Positions 25,903 to 36,391 of a DNA stretch of 64,000 nucleotides are shown here, piece by piece. The DNA is from Marinigracilibium pacificum (GTDB lineage: Bacteria; Bacteroidota; Bacteroidia; Cytophagales; Cyclobacteriaceae). The stretch is taken from positions 310,001 through 374,000 of the forward strand of contig NZ_JABBNU010000001.1 of the NCBI RefSeq assembly GCF_012926615.1, in the 5' to 3' direction. The translations under genes were made by a program, and so were the position numbers. The notes below the pieces were generated by a model. It was not told where the DNA came from, ran no database searches, and saw nothing but the letters and a program-made list of their open reading frames with translations. Positions within the stretch are counted from its first letter, which is position 1. Each line of letters begins with the position of its first letter.

Positions 25903-28900
25903 TTAAAATCCGGTATCTTCATCATCAGTGTCGGTATTTTGAGCTTCAGAGTCATTTCCGAATGGAACAGCTTGTGTTGGAACATTCGATTGGTTATTGA
26001 AAAACTGAAGGTCGTAAGAAGTACCGATACCTAAATAATCTTTTCTAAATCTGTCAATGAAGTCAGTAACCTCATCAAGCTCGGCAGTTGTTTGAGTATA
26101 CGCACCCATCTTTTTCTTGTTCTTCTCAGTACGCTCTCTAATCATGTTATTGATTTCCTGATCAGAAGAAAGAATCATTAATACTCTCTCTTTATATTGA
26201 ACAAAGAACCAGTGCCCTGGAGTTAATTGGGCGAAAACATTGAAGGTCTCATTACCATCAGGATCTTTTCTTAGCTCTACGAAACCTCCAATCAGGGTGT
26301 TTACATCTTGTCTTCCTAAGTGAGAAACACCAACAGTACCATTATTATACCAGGCTTTATGATCATTATCCCACTTCATATCAAGGTTAGTCAGGAAGAT
26401 GTTATAATCTGCTCCTCGATCAAACCCAGCTAATGGTGTGTATTCATTAAGGGCTCTTTCTTCAAAAGCTTTAGCCCCTTTATCACCTATAAATTCTGAC
26501 AAGTAATATATTTGTTCACTTAAATTAGAGAGTGCTTCAGGATTTCCGATTGCGTCAGCTGTTTCTCTGAATTTACTTCCGATTGCTTGAAGTATATTAT
26601 CATCAATTTGTGCATTGATACCTAACATTCCTGAAACATCCAGCTTTCCTTCTTCAGGTATGCCCGATCCACGGCCTGCACCTGTTAAATTAAAGTCTTC
26701 GTTTCCAGCCAGGAAGTTGATTTTACCTTCAAAATTGACTACTCCATTTTCATCATTGTAAGTATATTTTTGACCTTGATAACTATTTCCTTGTAGTTTT
26801 TCGAAATCAACAATATCATATGTTTTTGCTATTCTATTATAACTTAACATTCCTGAAGGCTGGAATAGAGGCAGGTCATCATCAGTTAGTTTGTCTTTTA
26901 TGAAAATCGAGTATAAATAATCGGTACCATTTTCATAGAAAACACCAGCTTTAAGTTTCTTACCAGCTTCAGTAGTAGCTTCATTAAAGTTAAATACAAT
27001 ATCCTTGATCTGAGCTGTCGAATTATAAACAATCCAATCAGACTCACCAGTATGCATATCTAGCCTTACAGCTCCATCCAGCTCAAGTACTTCTTTGTTT
27101 GCGTACATGGTTACTTTTCCTTTGAAGAAGAAGCCAGGGCTTATCAAGAAGTTTTGCTCTACATCAAGATGTCCTGAAGCAACTGTACGGTATTTCGTTA
27201 CATTTTTTTCCGGCGTATATTCCTGATAAGAGAATTCTCCAAATTCAATGTTGAAGGTATCGCTAAGTGCGTTTATATATCGATATGTCGCCTTACCTTC
27301 AAATTTGGTTCTGCTTATAATATCAATTTCACCATCAATTAAAGTGTGATATTCATTTAATGTATCAACTACTATTGTTGCATTATATAACCTATCCAAA
27401 GTAGCATTCTCTCTGATAAGAAGTTTATTTTCATCAGGAGTCACTTTTGCATCAGCTACTTTGATGTAAGGAATTCCAAACACATTTAATGAAAGGTCAT
27501 TAATATCATATTCTGCCCTAGTAGCATTGAAAGCCAGTGAGTCAAGGTCTTTTCTAGTTGTATAGAAGTAACTATTTTCAATTGGCACATCAGTAGGTTT
27601 TATCATCGAAACCTGCTGATTGCTAAGATCCCATGTTGCCTTTGTAATTGAAGTTTTAAACTGAGCAAAAGGAAAGTCTAATGCTGCAACTCCTTCTTTT
27701 TCAGGTTGGATATCTGCTACATTATTTGTTAAATCAAAATCAAGCTTAACATCTTCACCTCGAAGGGCTGGTTTTTCTGGGTTGCTTGATTCAATTATAA
27801 AACCAGCGTTTCGGGCACCAATTTGATACTCAGAGAAGCTTATATTTTTACTTTTTGTTACTGAACCTCTTGTTTTGAGTTCACCGCGTCCATACCCTCC
27901 ATGCTTACTATAAACAGCCGTACCATTAAGCGTTGCTGTATTATCATATAGATTTATTGGTTCAGAAATATTCGTGAAATTCATGCTATCAGTTGGAATA
28001 TCCCATCTGAATTTAGAATCTGAAGATACAATTGCAGGAACAGATGGGCCCTGAGCATCTCCTTTAGCTATTTCCACTCTTGACGCGGGAGCTGCAACTG
28101 AATCCATGTAAAATGTAAAGTCAGAAGAATATACATCTGCAGCCAGGTATTCAATCCTGCCGTCAGCGGTTAAGCCATCTGCATTTAAGGTAATGTCTGA
28201 ATAAACAGTTCCATCGCCTTCATATAGTTGATATCCCTCTTGTGGGCTTTTGTGTACGAAACCTAACGAGTTGTCTGGCATTAACCTAAGGGTCTCTTCA
28301 AATGGAGGGAATATTCCTGAATAAAAAGTCCCTTTAAACGTCAATGCTTTGGTATCACTACCACTCACACTATCAAGGTCAAAGGTTGGTACTGAGAAAT
28401 AAACAGATTTATCGTAGGCTCCATCTAAAATATCAGGGCTATCAAAATAAACCGTTGCCCCACGTGATCCTGAGAATTTCGGATAACTAGGGAAATCTTT
28501 TAAAGCAGATTTATTATTTGGTTTATTAATAAATAGAGTACCTGCAGTTTCTTGAAGTTCATTACCAATACTTTTTCTTTGACGTGCTCGGTAACCTTTT
28601 GGTTGATCAGAATCAAGATTAAACCTGATTTTATCAATCTGAGGCATATCAATTAAAAAGCTATCGTAATTGAATCTGAATTCTTTACCGATATATTGAA
28701 TATTTCCTGCATTTACTATACCATCAAAAAGCAAGTCTCTGTTTCTTAATAGTACAATAGTTTGACTATCAGGCTCTACATATACTTTTAATGATTTACT
28801 AATGATAAATCGTTCAACCCCACGAACAACCATCTCATCTTTATTCAAGCGAAGTGTTGCGTTGGCAACGTCAGGAGAAATCGATTCTAGCCTTAAGTTG

Positions 28901-30705
28901 TCATAATCTTTCCTTCCTCGGTCAGAAAGAACATAATGATAACCTTTTCTACTTATTTCAATGTATCCGGTATTTGGATTAAATTCAATAAATCCATTTC
29001 GCATCAGGAAGTGAGCATATCCTCTGATCTTCTCCTCATCTTCCTCCATGAATTCTGCAACTTCATAAGTGTAAAAAGATCCGGAACCTCGCTTTCTGGC
29101 AAAATAAACAAACCTTAAAAGTGGGTTAGTATCCAGAAGACCAGTTAAGTTTCCGAATCGTTCGGTACTAAAAAACTCTTCTGATTCAAATTCAACAGGT
29201 AACTTGTTTTTTGCTGTAAGCCTGCCTACATCAAGACTATCTGATTCAAGATCCCAATTAATTAACTCCGCTTTAAACTCCATGTTAAACAAAGAAGTCT
29301 TGAAAGCGGTATTTTTAAATGCTCCATCATTACTAAGTACGGTTAGTTGCATGGAGTCCAATTCATATTTTATTTTCAGTGCCGGATGAGTAATCGAATC
29401 TCGGTCATGATATATAACTAATCCTGCTCTTGGGCTGGAAATAATACTATCGCTTAGCTCAAAAATATTGGAATATGCTTTAAAATATTTTCTTCCATCT
29501 TTTTTCACTTCAATTCTTCCTAGCCCAGGGAAAACCGGAGTAGAAAGTATTTGTTCTCCTCTAAGAGAAAAACCTCCTTTATATTCAAGACCTTTTTCCT
29601 TAAATCCTTTCACATAGACATTGTTTGAATAGGATTTAAACCTTGGGTAGGTAGGTTTACCTGTTTCTGGCTTTCTCTTTAATTTATATTCAAAAACACC
29701 TTCAACAGGCTCATCAAGTCTAGATTTATATGTTAATTGAACTTTCTGAGATTCAATTTTTGGCTTTGATATATCAAAATAATAATCACCGAACGAAGCA
29801 TAAACTTCATCAGGATCCATACCGGCAGGAGACCAGTCAAAAGAGCCTCCATTTGCCACTAGCATGTTGTTAAGCATCATTATGCTACCTGAAGTATTTT
29901 TAATGAAAACGGTATCATAGTTTGATGTAAATTTCAGGAATGTTTTTTCAAACCTAAGAACAGGACCGCTTACTTCAGGAACAACAACTTGAATAAGTGT
30001 ACTAATAGCCTGTGGAGTAAAGTTGTCAGAAGGTTGAGTTTCATCTTCTTCATCCCACCCGGTAGCCCAGGTATCCTCATTATTGGCAGGTTCATCCTTG
30101 TTGCTATCCCAACTATCCCAATCATTAAACCAACCGTCATCTTCTGATTGATTGTTATTGTTTTCAGAATTTACATCCTCTTCAGTATTTTCGAATGATA
30201 CTGGTTGTTGTGATTCGATTTCTACATACTCAAGAGACACAGCACCTTCTGAATAAACACCGTAGTTAACTGAATAATACAGCGCTTTGTTATCTGCAAA
30301 GTCATGCAGTTTGTCAAGATAGGTGTTGAGGTCTGATTTGGAATGGTTTCTAAGTACTTTATCAGTGGTGTTGATAATAGTAGTACGATCAATCATGCCC
30401 TGCATTTTGTCAGCTTTACACAGGATATTTATAAATTTATAAACCTCAGTATAAAAGCTGTAACCCTTGTCCAGCATATCCTTGGATACTTTGATAACAG
30501 TATTTTTATCTGCAATATCCAATGTTGACCAATCAGTCGAAAAAGTCTGGGCCATAGCGATCATCTCTTCATTTTGAGAGTTTAGATAAGCATCAGCCAC
30601 GACATCCTTAAATTTTATAGGATCGTCGGGAAGCTCAACTCCCTGACCAAAGATTAAACCACCTGACATAAGCCCGGCAAAAAATATCAAGATCAATTTT
30701 CTCAT
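25903..30705 (-). CDS. Very large secreted beta-rich protein of unknown function
   Basis: 1600 aa from ATG 30705. A signal peptide (MRKLILIFFAG... to IFGQ, ~22 residues) precedes a helical region (~25-150). An acidic low-complexity stretch around 165-240 contains repeated DDGW, DSWDSN and TGWDEE. A very long series of beta-strand repeats follows, with alternating polar/hydrophobic strands reminiscent of lipid-bridge (OstA/LptA, AsmA-like) or beta-jellyroll proteins. A helical insertion near 570-630 (SGSFYTYEVAEFMEEDEEKI... GYHYVLSDRGRKDYD) looks like a winged-helix. The tail is Asn/Asp-rich. I recognise no enzyme motif, no cadherin/fibronectin repeat and no type-IX sorting domain. A longer in-frame upstream start (30834) would overlap prmA and bury the signal peptide, so it is rejected. 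Periplasmic or outer-membrane role is inference. Confidence 0.7.
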   Translation of the reverse strand: MRKLILIFFAGLMSGGLIFGQGVELPDDPIKFKDVVADAYLNSQNEEMIAMAQTFSTDWSTLDIADKNTVIKVSKDMLDKGYSFYTEVYKFINILCKADKMQGMIDRTTIINTTDKVLRNHSKSDLNTYLDKLHDFADNKALYYSVNYGVYSEGAVSLEYVEIESQQPVSFENTEEDVNSENNNNQSEDDGWFNDWDSWDSNKDEPANNEDTWATGWDEEDETQPSDNFTPQAISTLIQVVVPEVSGPVLRFEKTFLKFTSNYDTVFIKNTSGSIMMLNNMLVANGGSFDWSPAGMDPDEVYASFGDYYFDISKPKIESQKVQLTYKSRLDEPVEGVFEYKLKRKPETGKPTYPRFKSYSNNVYVKGFKEKGLEYKGGFSLRGEQILSTPVFPGLGRIEVKKDGRKYFKAYSNIFELSDSIISSPRAGLVIYHDRDSITHPALKIKYELDSMQLTVLSNDGAFKNTAFKTSLFNMEFKAELINWDLESDSLDVGRLTAKNKLPVEFESEEFFSTERFGNLTGLLDTNPLLRFVYFARKRGSGSFYTYEVAEFMEEDEEKIRGYAHFLMRNGFIEFNPNTGYIEISRKGYHYVLSDRGRKDYDNLRLESISPDVANATLRLNKDEMVVRGVERFIISKSLKVYVEPDSQTIVLLRNRDLLFDGIVNAGNIQYIGKEFRFNYDSFLIDMPQIDKIRFNLDSDQPKGYRARQRKSIGNELQETAGTLFINKPNNKSALKDFPSYPKFSGSRGATVYFDSPDILDGAYDKSVYFSVPTFDLDSVSGSDTKALTFKGTFYSGIFPPFEETLRLMPDNSLGFVHKSPQEGYQLYEGDGTVYSDITLNADGLTADGRIEYLAADVYSSDFTFYMDSVAAPASRVEIAKGDAQGPSVPAIVSSDSKFRWDIPTDSMNFTNISEPINLYDNTATLNGTAVYSKHGGYGRGELKTRGSVTKSKNISFSEYQIGARNAGFIIESSNPEKPALRGEDVKLDFDLTNNVADIQPEKEGVAALDFPFAQFKTSITKATWDLSNQQVSMIKPTDVPIENSYFYTTRKDLDSLAFNATRAEYDINDLSLNVFGIPYIKVADAKVTPDENKLLIRENATLDRLYNATIVVDTLNEYHTLIDGEIDIISRTKFEGKATYRYINALSDTFNIEFGEFSYQEYTPEKNVTKYRTVASGHLDVEQNFLISPGFFFKGKVTMYANKEVLELDGAVRLDMHTGESDWIVYNSTAQIKDIVFNFNEATTEAGKKLKAGVFYENGTDYLYSIFIKDKLTDDDLPLFQPSGMLSYNRIAKTYDIVDFEKLQGNSYQGQKYTYNDENGVVNFEGKINFLAGNEDFNLTGAGRGSGIPEEGKLDVSGMLGINAQIDDNILQAIGSKFRETADAIGNPEALSNLSEQIYYLSEFIGDKGAKAFEERALNEYTPLAGFDRGADYNIFLTNLDMKWDNDHKAWYNNGTVGVSHLGRQDVNTLIGGFVELRKDPDGNETFNVFAQLTPGHWFFVQYKERVLMILSSDQEINNMIRERTEKNKKKMGAYTQTTAELDEVTDFIDRFRKDYLGIGTSYDLQFFNNQSNVPTQAVPFGNDSEAQNTDTDDEDTGF

Positions 30706-30778
30706 AGCTTGTTGTAGTCCGGATACAATTTCCCGTGAAAATAACGAATAAACACTGAAAAGATTTGATGGTGTAGGG

Positions 30779-31615
30779 TTATTTGCCTTTTTTAACGAGT
30801 TGAAGGCATTTCCAGTTTTGATCGGAAGCCTCATTTTCTAATATCATACCAAATTCTCCTGCGGCTTCGAGTATATCAGAGGTGTCTCGCTCATAAAATC
30901 CGCTGAATAGTATTCTGCCATTCTCTTTTAGTCTGGCGTTATACATTTCCAATTCAGCAAGGATTATATTTTTATTAATGTTTGCAAGTATTATGTCTAC
31001 CGGAGTTTCTGGCAAGCTTTGCACTGTACCATGAATTATGGCAATTTTCCCTTCTAATCCATTCTTTTCAATATTCTCTGTAGAATTTTCCACGGACCAT
31101 TCATCTATATCACAACCGGTAATTTTTTCAGCGCCTCTTTTTGCAGCCATTATTGAAAGAATTCCAGTTCCACACCCAATGTCATATACTTCTTTTCCTT
31201 TATGGTCAAGATCCATCTGTAACTTCAGCATCATTGCTGTTGTCTGGTGATGGCCTGTTCCAAAGCTCATTTTAGGCGTAATAATTATATCATAATCATA
31301 TTTTTTTTCCACATTATGGAAATCTGCCCTCACAATGGCTTTATCACCGATAATTATTGGGTTATAATTCTTTTCCCATTCTTCATTCCAGTTTTTCTTT
31401 GGAATGTTTAGGATCCTGTATTTTAATTCATCTACTCCTGAGTATCTGCTAATTTGCGAGTCAAGAGTATCCTTATCAAAAACTTCAGACTGTACATAAC
31501 AAAGCAGACCGTCGTCAGTTTCAATAAATGATTCAAAGCCGATCTCCGATAGCTCAGCCATCAGGATCTCGGCCATAGTTTCGTTACAGACAAAGCTGAT
31601 TTCAACGTAGTCCAT
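30779..31615 (-). CDS. prmA: Ribosomal protein L11 methyltransferase
   Basis: 278 aa. PrmA trimethylates lysines and the N-terminus of ribosomal protein L11 using SAM. The N-terminal substrate-recognition domain has VSFVCNE-type strands. The SAM-binding motif DIGCGTGILSIMAA and the catalytic-region LANINKNI are present, as is MSFGTGHHQTT. It abuts tpiA with no intervening base (tpiA stop at 31616-31618), so the two are surely cotranscribed. Highly typical. Confidence 0.95.
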   Translation of the reverse strand: MDYVEISFVCNETMAEILMAELSEIGFESFIETDDGLLCYVQSEVFDKDTLDSQISRYSGVDELKYRILNIPKKNWNEEWEKNYNPIIIGDKAIVRADFHNVEKKYDYDIIITPKMSFGTGHHQTTAMMLKLQMDLDHKGKEVYDIGCGTGILSIMAAKRGAEKITGCDIDEWSVENSTENIEKNGLEGKIAIIHGTVQSLPETPVDIILANINKNIILAELEMYNARLKENGRILFSGFYERDTSDILEAAGEFGMILENEASDQNWKCLQLVKKGK

Positions 31616-32377
31616 TTAGTAGGATTTAGCGATATCAACAAAGTCTCTCGATTTCAGAGAAGCTCCCCCAATAAGCCCTCCGTCTACGTCTGCACAAGCA
31701 AATATTTCTTTTGCATTATCAGGCTTACAGCTCCCCCCATACAAAATGCTTATGTTGTTGGCTATTTCTTCGCCATATTTTCCGGCTATATGCTTTCTAA
31801 TTGCTGCATGCATTTCCTGTGCTTGCTCAGGAGAGGCAGTTAACCCTGTACCAATAGCCCAAATAGGCTCATATGCTATCACTATTTTACTAAATTCTTC
31901 AGCACTTAGATGGAACAAACTGTTAGTTAACTGACCTGTTACAAACTCAACAAAATCACCTCCTTCTCTTTGCTCAAGGCTTTCTCCACAGCAAAAGATT
32001 GGAGTTAAACCTTCAGAAAGTACTTTATCTGTTTTTTTCGCTAGAAATTCATCACTTTCACTAAAATACTCACGACGTTCGCTATGACCAAGAATGACAT
32101 ATTTAGCGCCCATCGCTTTTAACATTGGAGCAGATATTTCACCTGTATAAGCACCACTATCCTCAGAATGACAGTTTTGAGCTCCCATGAAAACCTTATC
32201 CTGATCACCAATAAGTTTTCTTACATTATCCAGATGAATATAAGGAGGACAAATTACTAATGTTACATCACCAGGCACCTCATCAGCAGCCATATTTACT
32301 ATTTCAGATGTAAGTATTTTGCCTTCTTCAGGAAGTAAATTCATTTTCCAGTTTCCTGCTACAATTTTTTTTCTCAT
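31616..32377 (-). CDS. tpiA: Triosephosphate isomerase
   Basis: 253 aa TIM barrel. Interconverts dihydroxyacetone phosphate and glyceraldehyde 3-phosphate in glycolysis. Catalytic lysine in GNWKMN (near residue 9-14), electrophilic histidine in LGHSERR, catalytic glutamate in AYEPIWAIGTG, and phosphate-binding GGSCKPDNA and GLIGGASL. Starts at ATG 32377. A near-consensus element TATATTTA lies upstream. First gene of a tpiA-prmA pair. Confidence 0.97.
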   Translation of the reverse strand: MRKKIVAGNWKMNLLPEEGKILTSEIVNMAADEVPGDVTLVICPPYIHLDNVRKLIGDQDKVFMGAQNCHSEDSGAYTGEISAPMLKAMGAKYVILGHSERREYFSESDEFLAKKTDKVLSEGLTPIFCCGESLEQREGGDFVEFVTGQLTNSLFHLSAEEFSKIVIAYEPIWAIGTGLTASPEQAQEMHAAIRKHIAGKYGEEIANNISILYGGSCKPDNAKEIFACADVDGGLIGGASLKSRDFVDIAKSY

Positions 32378-32439
32378 GATTGTGTGTTCGTAGTATTAGT
32401 TTGGTTTGTAAATATAATCTTTTTCTATCTGAGCTTTAA

Positions 32440-35280
32440 TTAATTAAACTTCTCTTTTAAGAATCTGGCAGTATGTGATTCATCAACTTTCACTAAATCT
32501 TCAGGTTTTCCTGCAAAAACGAGATTACCACCGTTTTCTCCTCCTTCAGGACCAAGGTCTATTATCCAGTCAGCGCTTTTGATAATTTCCATATTATGCT
32601 CGATTATTACGACGCTATTACCTTGTTCAATTAGGGCATTTATAGCTGTTAATAACTTTTTGATATCATGAAAGTGAAGTCCTGTTGTTGGTTCATCGAA
32701 AACGAATAGTATTTTCTCACTTCCTGACCCTCCTTTTGAAAGGAAGGAAGCTAGCTTAACTCTTTGTGCTTCACCACCACTGAGTGAATTAGAAGATTGG
32801 CCAAGCTTAATATAGCCCAAACCTACATGGTTTAATGGTTCCAGTTTATTTAAAATAGCTTTTTGGCCAGCAAAAAAGTCCAGGCTTTCTTCAACAGTCA
32901 GGTCAAGCACATCTGAAATTGACTTATCATTGTACTTAACTTCCAGCACTTCATCTTTAAAACGACGACCTTTACAAGTTTCACAAGTTAGATGAATATC
33001 AGCCATAAACTGCATTTCAATCTTTACTTCTCCTTCGCCCTGACAGGTTTCGCAGCGACCACCTTCAACATTAAATGAAAAATGAGCTGGCTTAAAGCCT
33101 CTTTGCTTTGATAACTGCTGATCAGCAAATAATTGCCTGATTGCATCATAAGCTTTTACATAAGTAACCGGATTTGAACGACTTGACTTTCCAATTGGGT
33201 TTTGGTCAATAAATTCAATTTGTTTAACCTGTGAAAGATCGCCTTCCAGTCTGTCAAACTTTCCTGTTGATTCTGAAATATGTTGTTCCAGATGTTTGCT
33301 TAAGGCAGGGTAGAGTATTTTCTTAACAAGTGTGGATTTACCCGAGCCACTGACCCCTGTAATTACACTCAAGACTCCCAACGGGATATCCACATTGATA
33401 TTTTTTAGATTATTTTCCCTGGCACCAATAATTGTTAGTTTATTTCTCCATTTACGTTTTACGCCAGGTATGGCAATTACCTCCTGTCCGGATAAGTATT
33501 TTGCAGTATATGAATCACTTCCGGATAATTGATCAGCTGTTCCCTGAAAAACCAATGTTCCACCATGAACACCGGCATCTGGCCCAATATCAATAATTTG
33601 ATCAGCGGCTCTTATTACATCTTCTTCATGTTCAACAACGATAACCGTATTTCCCAGATCTCTTAAATTCTTTAAAACACCAATTAATCTTTCAGTATCT
33701 CTGGGGTGAAGCCCAATACTTGGTTCATCAAGAATATACATTGACCCAACCAGAGCACTACCTAGTGATGTTGCCAGTTTTATTCGTTGATATTCTCCTC
33801 CTGATAATGTTGACGTAAGCCTGTTTAAAGTTAAATACCCCAAACCTACTTCATTTAAATACCCAAGCCTGTTAATTACTTCTTTAAGTAATCTATTAGC
33901 AATTTTTTGATCATGGTCTCCTAGTTCAAGGGAATTAAAAAAGTCATATGATTTTTCTACAGACATTAAGACGACATCTGTGATTGATGTCTCATTAATC
34001 TTAACATATGAAGCATCCTTCCGAAGTCTGGTTCCTCTACAGTCCGGGCAAACTGTTCTCCCTCGGTACCTTGATAACATAACCCGGTACTGAATCTTGT
34101 GAGATTTGCTTTCCAGAAATGAGAAGAAATCGTCAAGACCTTCAAAATACTCATTTCCTGTCCATAATAGATTATACTCTTTGTCGCTGAGATCTTTTAT
34201 AGAGCGGTGTATCGGAAAGTCAAATTGGTCAGCGTTATCAATTAATGGTTTTAGCCATTTTTTCATCGTTTCAGAGCGCCAAGGAACTATAGCTCCTTCG
34301 AAAACTGACATGTTTTTATTTGGGATAACCAAGTCTGGATCAATTCCTAGAATCTTTCCAAAACCTTCACACCTTTTACATGCACCATAAGGATTATTAA
34401 AACTGAATAGATTTACTGTAGGCTCTTCAAAAACAATTCCATCAGCTTCAAATCTGTCACTGAAAGATGTTTTTCCTTTTCCAGGAAATTCAATTATACA
34501 ATCTCCATGACCTTCAAAAAAGGCAGTTTCAATTGAGTCTGCCAACCTGAACCTATTATCTTCATCACGACCATCTGATGCTTCAGGGTCTTTGACTACT
34601 GTAGCTCTATCTAATAGGATAAAAACATTATCTGTTGATTCAATCTCTTTAATATTTTCTATGAGGTCTTCTATTAATTGAGTTGAATCATTAATAATAA
34701 CTCTGTTGTATCCTTTTTGTAGTAATATTTCAAGCTCTTGTTTTAGACTTCTTTCATGATGAGGGATTAACGGACACATGATCATTAACCTTTCTCCGTC
34801 ACCATGACTATAGATAAAGTCGAGAACATCTTCAACTGTAGACTTTTGTACAACATTTCCACTAATTGGGGAAAAAGTCTTTCCTACCCGAGCAAATAAG
34901 AGTTTTAAGTAATCATAGATCTCGGTTGTAGTTCCAACTGTTGATCTTGGGTTTCTGGTATTTACTTTTTGTTCAATAGCTATTGCTGGAGAAACACCTT
35001 TTATATAGTCAACTTCTGGCTTTTCCATTCTGCCTAAAAACTGTCTTGCATAAGAGCTCAGACTTTCGACATACATTCGTTGTCCTTCCGCAAACAGTGT
35101 ATCAAAAGCAAGAGAAGATTTTCCTGAGCCGGATAACCCTGTGACAACTACCAGTTTATTTCTAGGAATGCTGACACTTAAATTATGGAGGTTATTAACT
35201 CTTGCATTTTTTATTACAATGAATTTTTTTGGATCTATCGAGTCTATTTTGTCTAATTCGGTAGCTATTATTTTACTCAT
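32440..35280 (-). CDS. uvrA: Excinuclease ABC subunit A
   Basis: 946 aa. Damage-recognition ATPase of nucleotide excision repair. Two ABC modules: the first Walker A is [14 protein letters not shown], with its signature [12 protein letters not shown]; the second Walker A is [13 protein letters not shown] with signature [12 protein letters not shown]. Zinc-binding [18 protein letters not shown] and [18 protein letters not shown] modules are intact. The UvrB-interaction and insertion regions are present, and the length is normal. The -7 element ends only four bases before the ATG, suggesting a leaderless or nearly leaderless mRNA. uvrB and uvrC are not in this window. Confidence 0.97.
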   Translation of the reverse strand: MSKIIATELDKIDSIDPKKFIVIKNARVNNLHNLSVSIPRNKLVVVTGLSGSGKSSLAFDTLFAEGQRMYVESLSSYARQFLGRMEKPEVDYIKGVSPAIAIEQKVNTRNPRSTVGTTTEIYDYLKLLFARVGKTFSPISGNVVQKSTVEDVLDFIYSHGDGERLMIMCPLIPHHERSLKQELEILLQKGYNRVIINDSTQLIEDLIENIKEIESTDNVFILLDRATVVKDPEASDGRDEDNRFRLADSIETAFFEGHGDCIIEFPGKGKTSFSDRFEADGIVFEEPTVNLFSFNNPYGACKRCEGFGKILGIDPDLVIPNKNMSVFEGAIVPWRSETMKKWLKPLIDNADQFDFPIHRSIKDLSDKEYNLLWTGNEYFEGLDDFFSFLESKSHKIQYRVMLSRYRGRTVCPDCRGTRLRKDASYVKINETSITDVVLMSVEKSYDFFNSLELGDHDQKIANRLLKEVINRLGYLNEVGLGYLTLNRLTSTLSGGEYQRIKLATSLGSALVGSMYILDEPSIGLHPRDTERLIGVLKNLRDLGNTVIVVEHEEDVIRAADQIIDIGPDAGVHGGTLVFQGTADQLSGSDSYTAKYLSGQEVIAIPGVKRKWRNKLTIIGARENNLKNINVDIPLGVLSVITGVSGSGKSTLVKKILYPALSKHLEQHISESTGKFDRLEGDLSQVKQIEFIDQNPIGKSSRSNPVTYVKAYDAIRQLFADQQLSKQRGFKPAHFSFNVEGGRCETCQGEGEVKIEMQFMADIHLTCETCKGRRFKDEVLEVKYNDKSISDVLDLTVEESLDFFAGQKAILNKLEPLNHVGLGYIKLGQSSNSLSGGEAQRVKLASFLSKGGSGSEKILFVFDEPTTGLHFHDIKKLLTAINALIEQGNSVVIIEHNMEIIKSADWIIDLGPEGGENGGNLVFAGKPEDLVKVDESHTARFLKEKFN

Positions 35281-35284
35281 AATA

Positions 35285-35292
35285 CAAAGATA
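35285..35292 (-). promoter_or_regulatory. -7 element of uvrA, nearly touching the start codon
   Basis: On the minus strand TATCTTTG, a full match to TAnnTTTG, leaves only four bases before the uvrA ATG (35280). Other genes in this window have 17-26 bases in that gap. Transcription would start at or next to the A of the ATG. No good -33 TTG is seen at 19 bp. Confidence 0.5.
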
Positions 35293-35518
35293 AGCAGTTG
35301 TTATTTATAGGAACCTTTTTATCCCTCTCAAGTTTCAATAATATCAATTTTTTAAGAAGAAGGTGTAAATAATTAACAAATGATTTTTTTTACTAATCTT
35401 GGCAAAATATTTGCGATTTAGTATATTAACGATTGCATTCGTGTTAAAATTTTTTGTTCAACCTCAAATCCACACAATATGATATAGATCTCTACGTTAA
35501 CAAAACAGAGACAACCGA

Positions 35519-36118
35519 ATGAACAAAATCAAATTGAATGACAGCCAGCTAGTGTCGCAATACATCAAAGGAAATGAATTTGCCTTTGAGAAGTTGGTTA
35601 ACAGACACAAGAACAAGATCTTTACTAAGATATACTTGATAGTGAGAGATAAATATGTGGCTGAAGATTTATTGCAAGAGACCTTTATAAAAGCGGTCAA
35701 TACAATTAAGGCGGGAAAGTATAATGAAGAAGGAAAGTTTCTTCCATGGATAATGAGAATAGCAAATAATATGGCTATTGATCATTTCAGGAGGGAGAAA
35801 AGATACCCTACCATTGTTATGGAAGACGGTAGTCCGTTATTAAACAACATTAAATTTTCTGAGGAGTCTTTTGAAGTAGGACGGGAAAGGAAAGAAACGC
35901 ATAAGCTTGTCAGAACACTGATCAAAGAATTGCCAGAGTCTCAAAAACAAGTGCTGATTATGAGGCATTACATGAAAATGAGCTTTCAGGAAATCGCTGA
36001 TGCCACCGGAGTAAGTATAAATACTGCTCTAGGAAGAATGCGATACGCCTTGATCAATATGAAAAAGAAAATGGACAAACTAAGTATAGCCTATGATAAA
36101 AACCTTTACCCCGGATGA
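35519..36118 (+). CDS. RNA polymerase sigma factor, sigma-70 family (ECF type)
   Basis: 199 aa with only regions 2 and 4. Region 2: FEKLVNRHKNKIFTKIYLIV, YVAEDLLQETFIKAV, and PWIMRIANNMAIDHFRR (-7/-10 recognition). Region 4: LPESQKQVLIMRHYMKMSFQEIADATGVSINTALGRMRYALINMKK. The intergenic 35281-35518 upstream is AT-rich; a one-mismatch element AATATTTG lies about 110 bp before the ATG, otherwise I see nothing. The last codons overlap the next small gene, a probable regulatory partner. The target regulon is unknown. Confidence 0.92.
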   Translation: MNKIKLNDSQLVSQYIKGNEFAFEKLVNRHKNKIFTKIYLIVRDKYVAEDLLQETFIKAVNTIKAGKYNEEGKFLPWIMRIANNMAIDHFRREKRYPTIVMEDGSPLLNNIKFSEESFEVGRERKETHKLVRTLIKELPESQKQVLIMRHYMKMSFQEIADATGVSINTALGRMRYALINMKKKMDKLSIAYDKNLYPG

Positions 36119-36329
36119 CGTAATTAAGTACGTTTATAAAGAATGCAATCAGGAGGAGCAGAAAGACATTGAAGAAGCCATGCTCAGCGATGAAAAGTTA
36201 AAAGAAACTTATCAGTATATTATTAATCTTAAGGATGATCTCGACAAAGCCGAGATGTCTCCCTCAAACAAAACCATTAATAACATATTAGAATATTCAA
36301 AAAATTACAAAGCAAATAAAGGGTCCTGA
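36093..36329 (+). CDS. Small conserved-looking protein overlapping the sigma factor gene
   Basis: 78 aa, ATG at 36093, overlapping the sigma gene by 26 bp in another frame. Charged, helical and soluble: PDDVIKYVYKECNQEEQKDIEEAMLSDEKLKETYQYI. The pattern resembles the N-terminal helical bundle of anti-sigma/zf-HC2-like proteins (EEQKDIEEAMLSDEKL...) but without a zinc motif or TM helix. By position it may modulate the sigma factor; this is inference. Its stop codon lies in the terminator loop that closes the two-gene operon. Confidence 0.75.
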   Translation: MIKTFTPDDVIKYVYKECNQEEQKDIEEAMLSDEKLKETYQYIINLKDDLDKAEMSPSNKTINNILEYSKNYKANKGS

Positions 36330-36344
36330 AAAGGACCTTTTTTT
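36318..36344 (+). terminator. Terminator of the sigma factor operon
   Basis: GGTCCT-GAAA-AGGACC stem with a GNRA-type loop and AAA/TTT extension, followed by a run of seven T. The stop codon of the 78-aa gene is inside the hairpin. Confidence 0.85.
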
Positions 36345-36391
36345 ATTTCATAGCAGGCCCAAAAAACTATAATGGTTTATATTGCCAGAAT

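Noticed and set aside
30706-30834. 43-residue upstream extension of the 1600-aa protein
   Set aside because: It would overlap prmA and put a polar leader before an excellent signal peptide; the start at 30705 is better.
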